NCBI RefSeq assembly: GCF_038419845.1
Contig: NZ_JBCAQT010000001.1
Coordinates: forward strand, 124,001-188,000
Source of the DNA: Marinimicrobium sp038419845
Lineage (GTDB): Bacteria; Pseudomonadota; Gammaproteobacteria; Pseudomonadales; Cellvibrionaceae
Reading direction: 5' to 3'
Length of the DNA stretch: 64,000 bases
The notes beneath the pieces are model-generated. The model made no database searches and was not told the origin of the DNA. It saw only the letters and a program-made list of their open reading frames with translations. The translations under genes were made by a program, and so were the position numbers. Positions 49,327 to 57,421 of this stretch are shown piece after piece (the first letter of the stretch is position 1; the number at the start of each line of letters is the position of its first letter).

Positions 49327-50196
49327 TTAAGAATCGGAAAATAGCGTGTCGAGCTTTGCCTCGAATTCGTGGTAACGGAGTATCTCGTACAACGCTTCCC
49401 GGGTTTGCATGCGCTCGACCACCGCCTTTTGATCACCATCACTGTGGATGGTCTGGTACACCTCCAGCGCCGCCTGGCTCATGGCACGAAACGCGCTGAG
49501 CGGGTAGAGCGCCATGGCCACACCCACCTCGGCCAATTCCTGTTGGTTGAACAGGGGCGTCTGGCCAAATTCGGTAATGTTGGCCAGAACCGGCACCTCC
49601 AGGGTTTGGGTAAAGGCACGATAGTCTTCCAGCCGGTGCACCGCCTCGGCAAAAATGCCATCCGCGCCAGCGGCGACATAGGCCTGCGCCCGATCCAGGG
49701 CGGCCTCCAGCCCCTCCTGGGCCAGGGCGTCGGTGCGGGCCATGATGAAAAAATCCGGGTCCCGACGAGCGTCCACACAGGCCTTGATCCGGTCTTCCAT
49801 TTCGTCGCGGGTGACAAGCGTCTTGTTGGGACGATGGCCGCACCGCTTTTGTGCAGCCTGGTCTTCGATATGAGTGGCCGCCACCCCGGCGCTTTCCAGT
49901 TCTCGAACGCAGCGCCCGATGGCGAAAGCGCCGCCAAAGCCTGTGTCGATATCCACCAACAGGGGCAATTCGGTCGCCCCGGTAATGCGCCGGGCGTCCT
50001 CGGTTACATCATTCAGGGTCGTAATGCCCAGGTCCGGCAGGCCGTGGGAGGCATTGGCCACGCCGGCCCCGGAGAGATACAGGGCCGAATGGCCGGCGTG
50101 CTCCGCCAGCAGGGCGCAGTAGGCATTGACGGCGCCGACAATGGGCAGGGGGCGGTGTTCGGTCAGCGCCTGACGAAATCGGTATCCGGCACTCAT
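49327..50196 (-). CDS. prpB: 2-methylisocitrate lyase
   Basis: Splits 2-methylisocitrate into pyruvate and succinate. The active-site loop KRCGHRPNK has catalytic Cys119. VDIDTGFGG and MARTDALA are the metal-binding and barrel blocks. 289 aa is normal. First gene of the prp operon. No regulator gene (GntR or PrpR type) lies next to it, and acnD/prpF are absent, consistent with use of PrpD. Confidence 0.95.
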   Translation of the reverse strand: MSAGYRFRQALTEHRPLPIVGAVNAYCALLAEHAGHSALYLSGAGVANASHGLPDLGITTLNDVTEDARRITGATELPLLVDIDTGFGGAFAIGRCVRELESAGVAATHIEDQAAQKRCGHRPNKTLVTRDEMEDRIKACVDARRDPDFFIMARTDALAQEGLEAALDRAQAYVAAGADGIFAEAVHRLEDYRAFTQTLEVPVLANITEFGQTPLFNQQELAEVGVAMALYPLSAFRAMSQAALEVYQTIHSDGDQKAVVERMQTREALYEILRYHEFEAKLDTLFSDS

Positions 50197-50230
50197 GGGG
50201 AAGCCTCTCGGACGGTGGTGTTCTCAATCC

Positions 50231-50252
50231 GTTAACTAGTAGTGTAGTCAAC
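50231..50252. promoter_or_regulatory. Candidate operator upstream of prpB
   Basis: GTTAACTA (50231-50238) and TAGTCAAC (50245-50252) form an imperfect inverted repeat (one mismatch) 35-56 bases before the prpB ATG. GntR-type regulators often bind such sites; the binder is unknown. Confidence 0.35.
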
Positions 50253-50325
50253 GAATCGCACCTGGGGGGAGAGTTGCCGGCCTCTGCTCCGGCAGGCAAG
50301 CTGACGCGCCGCGAAGCGAACCCCC

Positions 50326-52788
50326 TCACGCCGGTGATGCAAGCGCCTTCTGGTCGACAAGCAATTGACGCCAAACGGGTTCGGGTACCGGGCGGCAAAA
50401 GTGAAAACCCTGGCCTTTGGTGCATCCAAGGTGGCGTAATGTTGCTATATGACCCGGTAGCTCAATGCCTTCAGCGACCACTTCGGCGCCAATCGCGGCG
50501 GCGATGACGATGACGGATTGCACGATGGCCTGGGCGTAAGGCCCATCATCCAGCTGGCTGATAAAGCTCTTGTCGATTTTGATTTCATCGAAAAAGTAGT
50601 CTTTCAAATGCCCCAGGGATGAATAGCCGGTGCCAAAATCGTCCAGAGACAGCCGAACGCCCATGGCGGTCAGGGCTTCCAGATCTCGTCTCAGAGCCTG
50701 GCCGTGCTCCTCGAACACACTCTCGGTAATCTCCAGCGCCAGGTTCCCCGGGGGGATGCTGTAGTCGTCCAGTGCCCGGCGCACCATGTCCGGAATCGAG
50801 CCGAGCTGAAACTGGATCAATGACAGGTTGATCGCCACCGGCGTGGGCGGAATCCCGGCATCGCGCCAGGCGCTCAGGTCCCGGCACGCCTGGCGCAATA
50901 CCCAGTCCCCGATGGGCCCGATGAGCTGGCTCTGTTCCGCCAGCGGGATGAACTGGTCAGGCGGGATAAAGCCCAGCTGGGGATGATTCCAGCGCAGCAG
51001 GGCTTCCGCCGAGACGATCCGGCCGGTCGCCAGATCTACCTGGGGTTGGTAGTGAAGCTCCAGCTGATCGGCCTCAAGGGCCTGGCGCAGCCGGGTCGTC
51101 ATCTCCACGGTTTCGCGGGTTTTCTGCTCGAGCGCCCGCGTGTACTGGGTCCAGTTTATCGCCCGGTTATGCTGGCTTTGATTCAGTGCCAGGGCGGCGT
51201 CGGTCATCAGTTTTCGCGCATCACCGGCACTGCTTCGGATCCGGGCGTAGCCGAACGACGCTTCCACATTGAAGATAAACCCTCTGATAGCAAACGGCAC
51301 ATCGAACACAGCCGCCATACACCGGCGCAATTGCCGTGGTGTCCGTTGACTTTCGAGTGGCGCAAGCACCGTAAATTCATCGCCACCGGTGCGGGCGACC
51401 AACCCCTGCTCACCGATCTCGGCGCTCAGGCGACGGGCGACCTCGCACAAGACCTCATCGCCGACGCCGTAACCCTGGGCGTTATTGATTTCCCTGAGCC
51501 CCTTGATATCGGCCACTATCACCGGGCTTGCCGGGTGCAGATCCTTATCCTTCAGGCGCTCGTCCAGTCGCTGGGCGAAGCCCTCCGAGGACAGCAGGCC
51601 GGTCAACCGGTCCTGGTAGGCGGCACGCTCAATCTCTTTCTCGGCGCGTTTCAGCTCGGTAATATCCTGTGATGCGGCAATCCATTCAAGGAGCTGGTTC
51701 TCGTCATCGAATACTGGCGTGACGCGATCCAGTAACCACCGGGGAGACTCGCTCTGGGCCGGCAGCTGATAGATCACCTGAAACGGAGCCACGTTTTCAA
51801 GAGCCTGCATCCATCCGGTACAGAAAGCGTCCGCCGTCTCCGGCGCCAGGGCGCTGCGGATCGTCGCCAGATCGGGCACACCGTTTGACGATGACAAACC
51901 GGCCAGCGACAGCCATTTCTCGGGTACGTCGATGAGCTCACCTTGCGCGCTCATCAACCAGATGTAGCCCGATTGGGTTTCGATCATGCTCTCATAGCGA
52001 CGCTTTTGTCGTTCCAGTGACTCGAGAGCCAGGTGCTCCTTGGTGATATCGAGCTGAATACCAATGATGTAGGAGAGAGCACCATCATGTGAGCGAAGCG
52101 TGCGAAGTTTGATCCGGTTTTCGAAAGGCTCACCGTTGCGACGGAAGTTGGTCAGCACCGTCGTACAGTCGGTACCCCGGTCGATGGCATTGCGGAGGAT
52201 TCGAAGGCCCGGTTGGTCTTTGAGATCACCCTGGAGGAAACGGCAATTTCGCCCCAGTATCTCCGATCGGGGGTAACCGGTCATGCGTTCAAAAGCCGCA
52301 TTGGCATAGACAATGGGGGTGTCTTCAAGGCTCGGGTCGGCGATGGTCACACCGCACTCGATCTCTGACAGTGCCGCCGCCAGAAAAGGTGATTGCCTCA
52401 GGCGCATCAGCTCGTTGCCGGTTTCTGACGTCAGAGAGTGCAAAAGCGCCACGGCGCGATCCCGGTCGTTCTGGTGCTTGCCGGCGAAGGCAATCACAGT
52501 GGGCGGCATTTTCTGGTGGGGGATGCTCAGGGGTTCAACGGCGATGAAGGCGGCCTCGGCCAGAGCCGTGTCCGGTGGCGGATCTTCTGTCCGGGGAACA
52601 CCGTCGGCCAATGTCGCCTGAACACTGTCGAGGGTAATCAGCAGCTGCGCGGCCTCGGAGCCGGCGACCAGGTGGCCCGGAGCGTTTGTGTCCTTGACAA
52701 TGACCGCCGCGCAGACGACAGAGCATGCCATGGCCAGTGCCTCCGTGAGGTCAGTGAACAGCTCGGTATTGTCTGGCGGCCCTGTCAT
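50326..52788 (-). CDS. LOV-PAS-GGDEF-EAL protein (putative blue-light cyclic-di-GMP enzyme)
   Basis: 820 aa, soluble. Order: a GAF-like region (about 1-130), a LOV domain (about 140-250) with GRNCRFLQGD and photoactive Cys182, a PAS domain (about 265-380), GGDEF (ARTGGDEFTVL, 468-472) and EAL (AEALLRWNHP, 595-597; DDFGTGYSSLGHLKDYF). The catalytic motifs of both output domains are intact, so it may make or break cyclic-di-GMP, switched by blue light. Which activity dominates cannot be told by eye. It is a single gene between prpB and the YHS gene; a 17-base element upstream is shared with the TPR gene. Confidence 0.92.
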   Translation of the reverse strand: MTGPPDNTELFTDLTEALAMACSVVCAAVIVKDTNAPGHLVAGSEAAQLLITLDSVQATLADGVPRTEDPPPDTALAEAAFIAVEPLSIPHQKMPPTVIAFAGKHQNDRDRAVALLHSLTSETGNELMRLRQSPFLAAALSEIECGVTIADPSLEDTPIVYANAAFERMTGYPRSEILGRNCRFLQGDLKDQPGLRILRNAIDRGTDCTTVLTNFRRNGEPFENRIKLRTLRSHDGALSYIIGIQLDITKEHLALESLERQKRRYESMIETQSGYIWLMSAQGELIDVPEKWLSLAGLSSSNGVPDLATIRSALAPETADAFCTGWMQALENVAPFQVIYQLPAQSESPRWLLDRVTPVFDDENQLLEWIAASQDITELKRAEKEIERAAYQDRLTGLLSSEGFAQRLDERLKDKDLHPASPVIVADIKGLREINNAQGYGVGDEVLCEVARRLSAEIGEQGLVARTGGDEFTVLAPLESQRTPRQLRRCMAAVFDVPFAIRGFIFNVEASFGYARIRSSAGDARKLMTDAALALNQSQHNRAINWTQYTRALEQKTRETVEMTTRLRQALEADQLELHYQPQVDLATGRIVSAEALLRWNHPQLGFIPPDQFIPLAEQSQLIGPIGDWVLRQACRDLSAWRDAGIPPTPVAINLSLIQFQLGSIPDMVRRALDDYSIPPGNLALEITESVFEEHGQALRRDLEALTAMGVRLSLDDFGTGYSSLGHLKDYFFDEIKIDKSFISQLDDGPYAQAIVQSVIVIAAAIGAEVVAEGIELPGHIATLRHLGCTKGQGFHFCRPVPEPVWRQLLVDQKALASPA

Positions 52789-52857
52789 TCATTGTTCCTG
52801 AAAATCGCTTCGAAAGGGTCACAGCACCGGAGAACCCGGCAGGCAACCTTGTCCCCT

Positions 52858-52874
52858 TGAAACTACTCCGATTT
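52858..52874. repeat. Shared 17-base element upstream of the LOV gene
   Basis: TGAAACTACTCCGATTT, 70 bases before the start codon at 52788, identical to 46548-46564. A partly similar stretch follows at 52892-52916 (CTGAAATTATTGGGGTTGAA). Confidence 0.7.
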
Positions 52875-53058
52875 CCGCTGATTTACTACCTCTGAAATTA
52901 TTGGGGTTGAAAATCGTGCCACTCAGGGGCCAAAGATAAGGCCATGCATACCCTTAAAAAGGGCGGCCGAAACAGCTACCCGTACTTGGGTGTATGGCAC
53001 CAAAGAGAGACTACTCCTTGTTCAGTTATTACAAGGCGCTGTGTCGGCCTGCTGGCAT

Positions 53059-53514
53059 TTACTCCAGGTTGTCCGGCCAGTTGTCGTTGGCCGTCTCAAC
53101 GTTGGCGGCGAGGTCTCCCCGCCAGCTTTCTTGTACCTCCTCATTGAGGTTCAGGTACAGACGCCCCTCGTGAATGGTCCAGAAATAGGGGGAGGCGGCC
53201 AGTTTCTTACCCACATAAACGCCATAGGCACAGTGGCCCCCGTAGGCCGGTGCGTAGCGCTCGGGATTTTTGCGGAACATTGTCAGGTGCTCTTCAGAAG
53301 CAAAGTGCCACTCTACGCCGTGCCACTCATGACTGTATCGGGGAGAGCCTTTCGCCGGCCTGCCCTCGGTAAAGTAAGACACAACGTCATACCCTTCAAT
53401 GGCAACACCCTCGGTCTCTCCGGTAAACACCGGAGTGTCGTCAGCATAGGCGGTACCGGCCATCAGGCCGAGTCCCAGCAATATCACCAGTAGTTGATGG
53501 GTCAGTTTTTTCAT
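53059..53514 (-). CDS. Secreted YHS-domain protein
   Basis: 151 aa with a signal peptide ending in GTAYA. The YHS domain is clear: AIEGYDVVSYFTEGRPAKG, WHFASEEHLTMFRKNPERYA, YGGHCAYGV. YHS domains occur in metal-handling proteins and next to heavy-metal ATPases. A strong AAAGGAGG ribosome site precedes ATG 53514. It is divergent from the ECF sigma gene and has the same type of promoter, so it is probably under the same control. Confidence 0.85.
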   Translation of the reverse strand: MKKLTHQLLVILLGLGLMAGTAYADDTPVFTGETEGVAIEGYDVVSYFTEGRPAKGSPRYSHEWHGVEWHFASEEHLTMFRKNPERYAPAYGGHCAYGVYVGKKLAASPYFWTIHEGRLYLNLNEEVQESWRGDLAANVETANDNWPDNLE

Positions 53515-53575
53515 CGCTCAGTCCTCCTTTTCAGGGTGGTAACCAGCCACCAGATCCGGCGGCTTCGAGTGCAAG

Positions 53576-53601
53576 GACGCAGGAGTCTTTCGCTTTGTTC
53601 C
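53576..53601 (-). promoter_or_regulatory. ECF-type promoter of the YHS gene
   Basis: On the minus strand: GGAAC (53601-53597), 17 bases, CGTC (53579-53576). Same elements and spacing as the divergent promoter at 53637-53662. Start predicted near 53567, about 53 bases before the ATG. Confidence 0.7.
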
Positions 53602-53636
53602 CGACGTTGAAGGGCAATATGACAGTGGCATTACCT

Positions 53637-53664
53637 GGAACCTTTTACGCGCTCGCCGCGTCAA
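53637..53664 (+). promoter_or_regulatory. ECF-type promoter of the sigma factor operon
   Basis: GGAAC (53637-53641), 17 bases, CGTC (53659-53662, then AA). This is the usual -35/-10 form for ECF sigma factors, so it suggests autoregulation. Start near 53671, 60 bases before the sigma ATG. Confidence 0.72.
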
Positions 53665-53730
53665 CCCAGGACTGGACGGCGCAGAAGGAAAAGGAGCACA
53701 ATAAACCAAGCAGCCACAACGGAGCCAAGC

Positions 53731-54342
53731 ATGCCGAAGGTCACTGACCGACAGGCGCAGCGCCGTTTTTTTGAGACGGAAATTCACCGGCTGACGGACC
53801 GGTTGTATGCCACAGCGTTGCGCCTGACCCGCAGCCCGGATGACGCCGAAGACGTTGTCGCGGAAGCGGTGAGTCGTGCCTGGTGCAGGCTCGATGAGTT
53901 GAGAGATCCCGACCGGTTCGAGGCCTGGCTGTTTCGTATCCTCAACAACACTTTTGTCAGCCAGTGGCGTAAGCGGCGTTGCCGCCAGGACCTTGAAACG
54001 GAGCTCGACCCGGAGAACGGTTCCTCCGATGAGTTGCAGTTCTCGTTGTTCCAGCAACTGCATCAGCCCTTTTTGCTGTGGTGGGGTGCACCGGAACAGG
54101 AAGTGGTTGAAGAGTTTCTGAGAGAGGACATTCAACGGGCTATTGATCACCTGCCGGATGAGTATCGGGTGACGCTGGTCCTGGTGGAACTCCAGGGTTA
54201 TCGATACCGGGAAGTCAGCGAGCTGCTGGATATTCCTCTGGGCACCGTCCGCTCCCGGCTGAATCGGGCCCGCTCACTGTTGCAAAAAGAGTTGTGGGAA
54301 CTGGCAAGGGACGCCGGCATCGTCAAACGAGGTGGGTCATGA
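53731..54342 (+). CDS. ECF-type RNA polymerase sigma factor
   Basis: 203 aa. Region 2 spans LYATALRLTRSPDDAEDVVAE to FEAWLFRILNNTFVSQWRKR; region 4 holds LPDEYRVTLVLVELQGYRYR and IPLGTVRSRLNRARSLLQ with its helix-turn-helix. No region 1 or 3, so it is group IV. GGAG is upstream of ATG 53731. The stop overlaps the anti-sigma ATG (ATGA), a strong sign of a sigma/anti-sigma pair. It probably drives both its own operon and the YHS gene. Confidence 0.95.
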   Translation: MPKVTDRQAQRRFFETEIHRLTDRLYATALRLTRSPDDAEDVVAEAVSRAWCRLDELRDPDRFEAWLFRILNNTFVSQWRKRRCRQDLETELDPENGSSDELQFSLFQQLHQPFLLWWGAPEQEVVEEFLREDIQRAIDHLPDEYRVTLVLVELQGYRYREVSELLDIPLGTVRSRLNRARSLLQKELWELARDAGIVKRGGS

Positions 54343-54575
54343 ACGCAGGCGACATCCGTTGTGAAGAAGTCATCAAGCAGCTGTTTCGCTACCTGGACCG
54401 GGAGGTGGACGAGGCCACGGACGAGCGTATCCGCGAACATATGGCGCACTGCCGGGACTGCTTCAGCCGCGCTGAATTTGAACGGCGCTTGCGCGAGCGG
54501 CTTCGTGAGACAACGCACGAGAAGGCGCCGCAACGGCTTCAGCGGCGTCTGGAGCGATTGATGAAATCCTTTTAG
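54339..54575 (+). CDS. ZAS-type anti-sigma factor
   Basis: 78-aa zinc-finger protein. The ZAS signature His-x3-Cys-x2-Cys is H34, C38, C41 (HMAHCRDC). No membrane helix, so it is cytoplasmic. In the ChrR/RsrA group such cysteines sense oxidants or metals and release the sigma factor; that role here is inference. The start chosen overlaps the sigma stop by 4 bases; the longer upstream frame is rejected. Confidence 0.9.
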   Translation: MNAGDIRCEEVIKQLFRYLDREVDEATDERIREHMAHCRDCFSRAEFERRLRERLRETTHEKAPQRLQRRLERLMKSF

Positions 54576-54600
54576 CCCACCTGGCCGATGGAGAATCGTC

Positions 54601-55830
54601 ATGGTCGCCATTCTTGGATATTCGAAAGCGCAGATTCTCTCGGCCGTCCAGGACATGTATACCCGGGTGGCCGACTCCCCCGACCAACCCTTTCATTTTC
54701 CCCTGGGCCGAAAATTGGGCCAGCGCCTGGGCTACCCGGACAAAGAGCTGGTGCAACTGCCCGCAGCCGCGTTGGATTCCTTCGCCGGCGTGGGTTGCCC
54801 CTTTCACCTCAATGCCCTTCGCCCGGGTGACGTCTGCCTGGATATCGGCGCCGGTGCCGGTGTCGACAGCCTGATGGCCGCACGCCGTGTGGGCGAAGCG
54901 GGTTGGGTCTTCGCATTGGACCTGACCGCGGCCATGACCCGAAAGCTCAAGGATACGCTTCGCACCGACGGCGCCGGCAATATCAGTGTGATCCAGGGCT
55001 CAGCCGAAGCCCTGCCCCTGGCGGATGCCAGCGTGGATTGCATCACCAGTAACGGCGCACTGAACCTGGTTCCGGACAAGCGCCGTGCCATCCGTGAAAT
55101 GTATCGGGTGCTGCGTCCCGGTGGGCGGGTACAGCTGGCGGACGTGGTCATTCGCCGGCCGGTCACGGTGGACTGTGATGATGACCCGCGGCTGTGGGTG
55201 GAATGTGTGGTGGGTGCCACGGTTGACGAGGAACTCCTGGAGCTGCTGCGCGAAACGGGCTTTGAAGAGGTGAATATTGACCGGCGTATCGACTATTTCG
55301 CTCTCAGCCCCAGTGCGCAGACCCGGGAGATAGCCTCGAGCTTTGACGCCCAGTCCATCGAGTTGGGCATGCGCCGGGGACAACAACCGCCCGGCCGCCT
55401 GCGCCAGTGGTTGTCGCGTCTGAACCCGGTGCGGCTGGCGGCGTTTGTCTGGCGGCGGGGTTGGCTGGGTATGGCGGGTCTGGGCCTGGCCATACTGACC
55501 TGTTATGGCCTGCTGGCGGCCTCCGGCCTGCTGGCCTTGATGGGCGTCAGCCTGGCGCTGAACGACACCGTCTGGGCGGGCGCCATTGCGCTGTTTGCCA
55601 CACTCAGCCTGCTCAGCGTACTGCCCGGCCTGCGCTATCACCGTTCTCCATGGCCGGGACTGTTCGCGGGTCTGGGTACAGGCCTCGTTCTGTATGCGCT
55701 GTTTCTGGACTACCGGTTTCTGACCGAGCTGGCCGGCTTTGTCCTGCTGTTCATAGGCGTCACCCTGGACTTTCGGCGCCGCCGCCAGCGGCAGAACCAG
55801 GTGCTCGGCCTGTCGCAACGAGGCTTTTAG
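54601..55830 (+). CDS. ArsM-like SAM methyltransferase fused to a membrane domain
   Basis: 409 aa. Residues about 60-235 are a class I methyltransferase: SAM loop CLDIGAGAGVDS (79-90), ALDLTAAM, LNLVPDKRRAIREMYRVLRP. C66 in GVGCPF and C202 in ECVVGAT lie where arsenite methyltransferases keep cysteines, though the full set was not confirmed. From about 285 to 390 there are three to four hydrophobic helices (LGLAILTCYGLLAASGLLAL onward), resembling the membrane part of small metal-transport proteins such as MerC, but only loosely. It follows the anti-sigma gene by 25 bases. Substrate unknown; a metal or metalloid is the best guess. Confidence 0.8.
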   Translation: MVAILGYSKAQILSAVQDMYTRVADSPDQPFHFPLGRKLGQRLGYPDKELVQLPAAALDSFAGVGCPFHLNALRPGDVCLDIGAGAGVDSLMAARRVGEAGWVFALDLTAAMTRKLKDTLRTDGAGNISVIQGSAEALPLADASVDCITSNGALNLVPDKRRAIREMYRVLRPGGRVQLADVVIRRPVTVDCDDDPRLWVECVVGATVDEELLELLRETGFEEVNIDRRIDYFALSPSAQTREIASSFDAQSIELGMRRGQQPPGRLRQWLSRLNPVRLAAFVWRRGWLGMAGLGLAILTCYGLLAASGLLALMGVSLALNDTVWAGAIALFATLSLLSVLPGLRYHRSPWPGLFAGLGTGLVLYALFLDYRFLTELAGFVLLFIGVTLDFRRRRQRQNQVLGLSQRGF

Positions 55831-55936
55831 CCCTTTCAGGCTTCGCAGTTACCCCTGTGATAAAATGCGCGCCGTTGCGTGCAGTCTGCGCTCGCATCAC
55901 CGCTAACCGACTGAATTCACCAGAGAAGGCGTAAGC

Positions 55937-56233
55937 ATGATAAGACACATCCTGTTGATCAAATTTAACGATCAGGCAAGTGCAGAGAAGATTGATGAAG
56001 TGCGTTCCCTGTTTGAGGCGGCCCCCGAGCAGGTTGAGGGCGTTGAGGCTGTGGAGTGGGGCGTGAATGACAGCCCGGAAGGACTGAACCAGGGGTACAC
56101 CCATTCGGTGCTGATGACCTTTGCCGATGAACAGGGCCGCCAGAATTACTTGCCCCACCCGGCCCATGAGGCCCTCAAGGCGGTATTTGTCCCGCTCGTG
56201 GACGACATCATCGTGTTTGATTATCCCGCGTAG
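55937..56233 (+). CDS. Dabb-domain protein (stress-responsive A/B barrel)
   Basis: 98 aa. MIRHILLIKFNDQASAEKID, VEAVEWGVNDSPEGLNQGYT and HPAHEALKAVFVPLVDDIIV match the dimeric alpha/beta-barrel Dabb family, whose members are often induced by stress. It lies 106 bases after the methyltransferase gene and may be a separate unit. Confidence 0.88.
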   Translation: MIRHILLIKFNDQASAEKIDEVRSLFEAAPEQVEGVEAVEWGVNDSPEGLNQGYTHSVLMTFADEQGRQNYLPHPAHEALKAVFVPLVDDIIVFDYPA

Positions 56234-56284
56234 GTCTCCGGGACTCCCCGGGGTCCCGACTGGCAGCCACGCGCTGTTATCGGC

Positions 56285-57127
56285 TCAGCGATTTCCCGGA
56301 CAATCAAATCGGATTGATCGGATGTCGGCTTTAAAGAAGGCAAAATAGTCGTTCGTACCGAACTCATTTCCAGCCTCTACCCGAAAGGGCAGCCGAAATC
56401 CCTGGACGTTCCGAAAGTCTGACATCGTGCCACCGAAGGGTTGGAGGCGAAAGACCTTTTCGGCATTTGCGTTGCTCCAGCGCATAAACCACACCTGAGC
56501 GGGCCGGCCTTCAGGGTCCACCCGGATATTCACCGCCTGCGACAGATTGCCTTTCGACAGTGTCACCCGGGCCGTGTCGGAACCCACTGACTCCCACTCA
56601 ATCCCCGGCCCCGGTAGCAGTGCCGCTGGCGTCCAGAACAGTGCCTCGGCTACATAGCGGCCGAAGGCAGAGCGGGCGTGGTCCGGGTCACCACCCAGGC
56701 GAGCTACGGGGATCAGGCCCAAAACACGGAATCGGGTCCAGTGGCCGGAATCCGACCCCGAAATCATCACCGGGCTTTTAAGCCGCATGCACCAGACGAA
56801 TCCCTCCGGCACCGCCAGTACCTGCTCGGCCGCCATTGATCGATACTGGGGCGATTGTTTCGATCCCAGGCTGAACTGCCCTCCCATACGCAGGGTGGCC
56901 ACCCGGTAGAGCGGTGTGTCGGGAGCGATCGCAAAATTGAAAAACCGTTGAGCGGGCTCCGGCAGTTCCGAGACCAGCGTAGGGGCATAACGAGGCGGGT
57001 CGACCGGCTGAGTGGCCTCCAGGCGTTTCCACTCGGCAAGGTCCGCCCGCCAGTCCGTAAACCGGAACACAGACAAAGCGACAAGGGCGATGCCAACCAG
57101 TATCAGTAGCGAATACAGAAAAGCCAT
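56285..57127 (-). CDS. DUF6544-family protein
   Basis: 280 aa. N-terminal membrane helix (FLYSLLILVGIALVALSVF), then FTDWRADLAEW and VSELPEPAQRFFNFAI, the marks of this uncharacterised family. It has a single anchor, so most of it is probably periplasmic. Start ATG 57127 (MAFLYSLLIL); upstream codons of the longer frame run into the FNR-like control region and are rejected. Confidence 0.75.
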   Translation of the reverse strand: MAFLYSLLILVGIALVALSVFRFTDWRADLAEWKRLEATQPVDPPRYAPTLVSELPEPAQRFFNFAIAPDTPLYRVATLRMGGQFSLGSKQSPQYRSMAAEQVLAVPEGFVWCMRLKSPVMISGSDSGHWTRFRVLGLIPVARLGGDPDHARSAFGRYVAEALFWTPAALLPGPGIEWESVGSDTARVTLSKGNLSQAVNIRVDPEGRPAQVWFMRWSNANAEKVFRLQPFGGTMSDFRNVQGFRLPFRVEAGNEFGTNDYFAFFKADIRSIRFDCPGNR

Positions 57128-57256
57128 AGCCTCACCCCGGTCTTGGTTGGGAGACAAGAGAACACGTCTGATCCAATAATGTAGCAGAAAAGCGCCCAAT
57201 CGGCGGCCAAACAGCAACACACCACTGGCTGGCCAACGCCCTCTCTCTTCCCCTAT

Positions 57257-57297
57257 TTGATCCAGCTCAAATAAACATCGATATCCATTGGTAAATA
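57257..57297 (+). promoter_or_regulatory. FNR/Anr-type class II promoter for the cytochrome c gene
   Basis: TTGATCCAGCTCAA (57257-57270) fits TTGAT-N4-ATCAA with one mismatch and has mirror arms ATTTGA/TCAAAT. A -10-like TAAATA at 57292-57297 puts the start near 57305, so the site is centred 41.5 bases upstream, the class II position. The leader would be about 117 bases. Confidence 0.6.
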
Positions 57298-57421
57298 CCG
57301 CCATCGTGAGCAACACTTAAAAACAAGCCTGTGCACAAGGATAGTGTCGTATTGGTGTCACATCGTCTGTCAGGGGAATCCTGGGCAGCGCAGACATATT
57401 GACCTGTAAAGGACAGCCACC

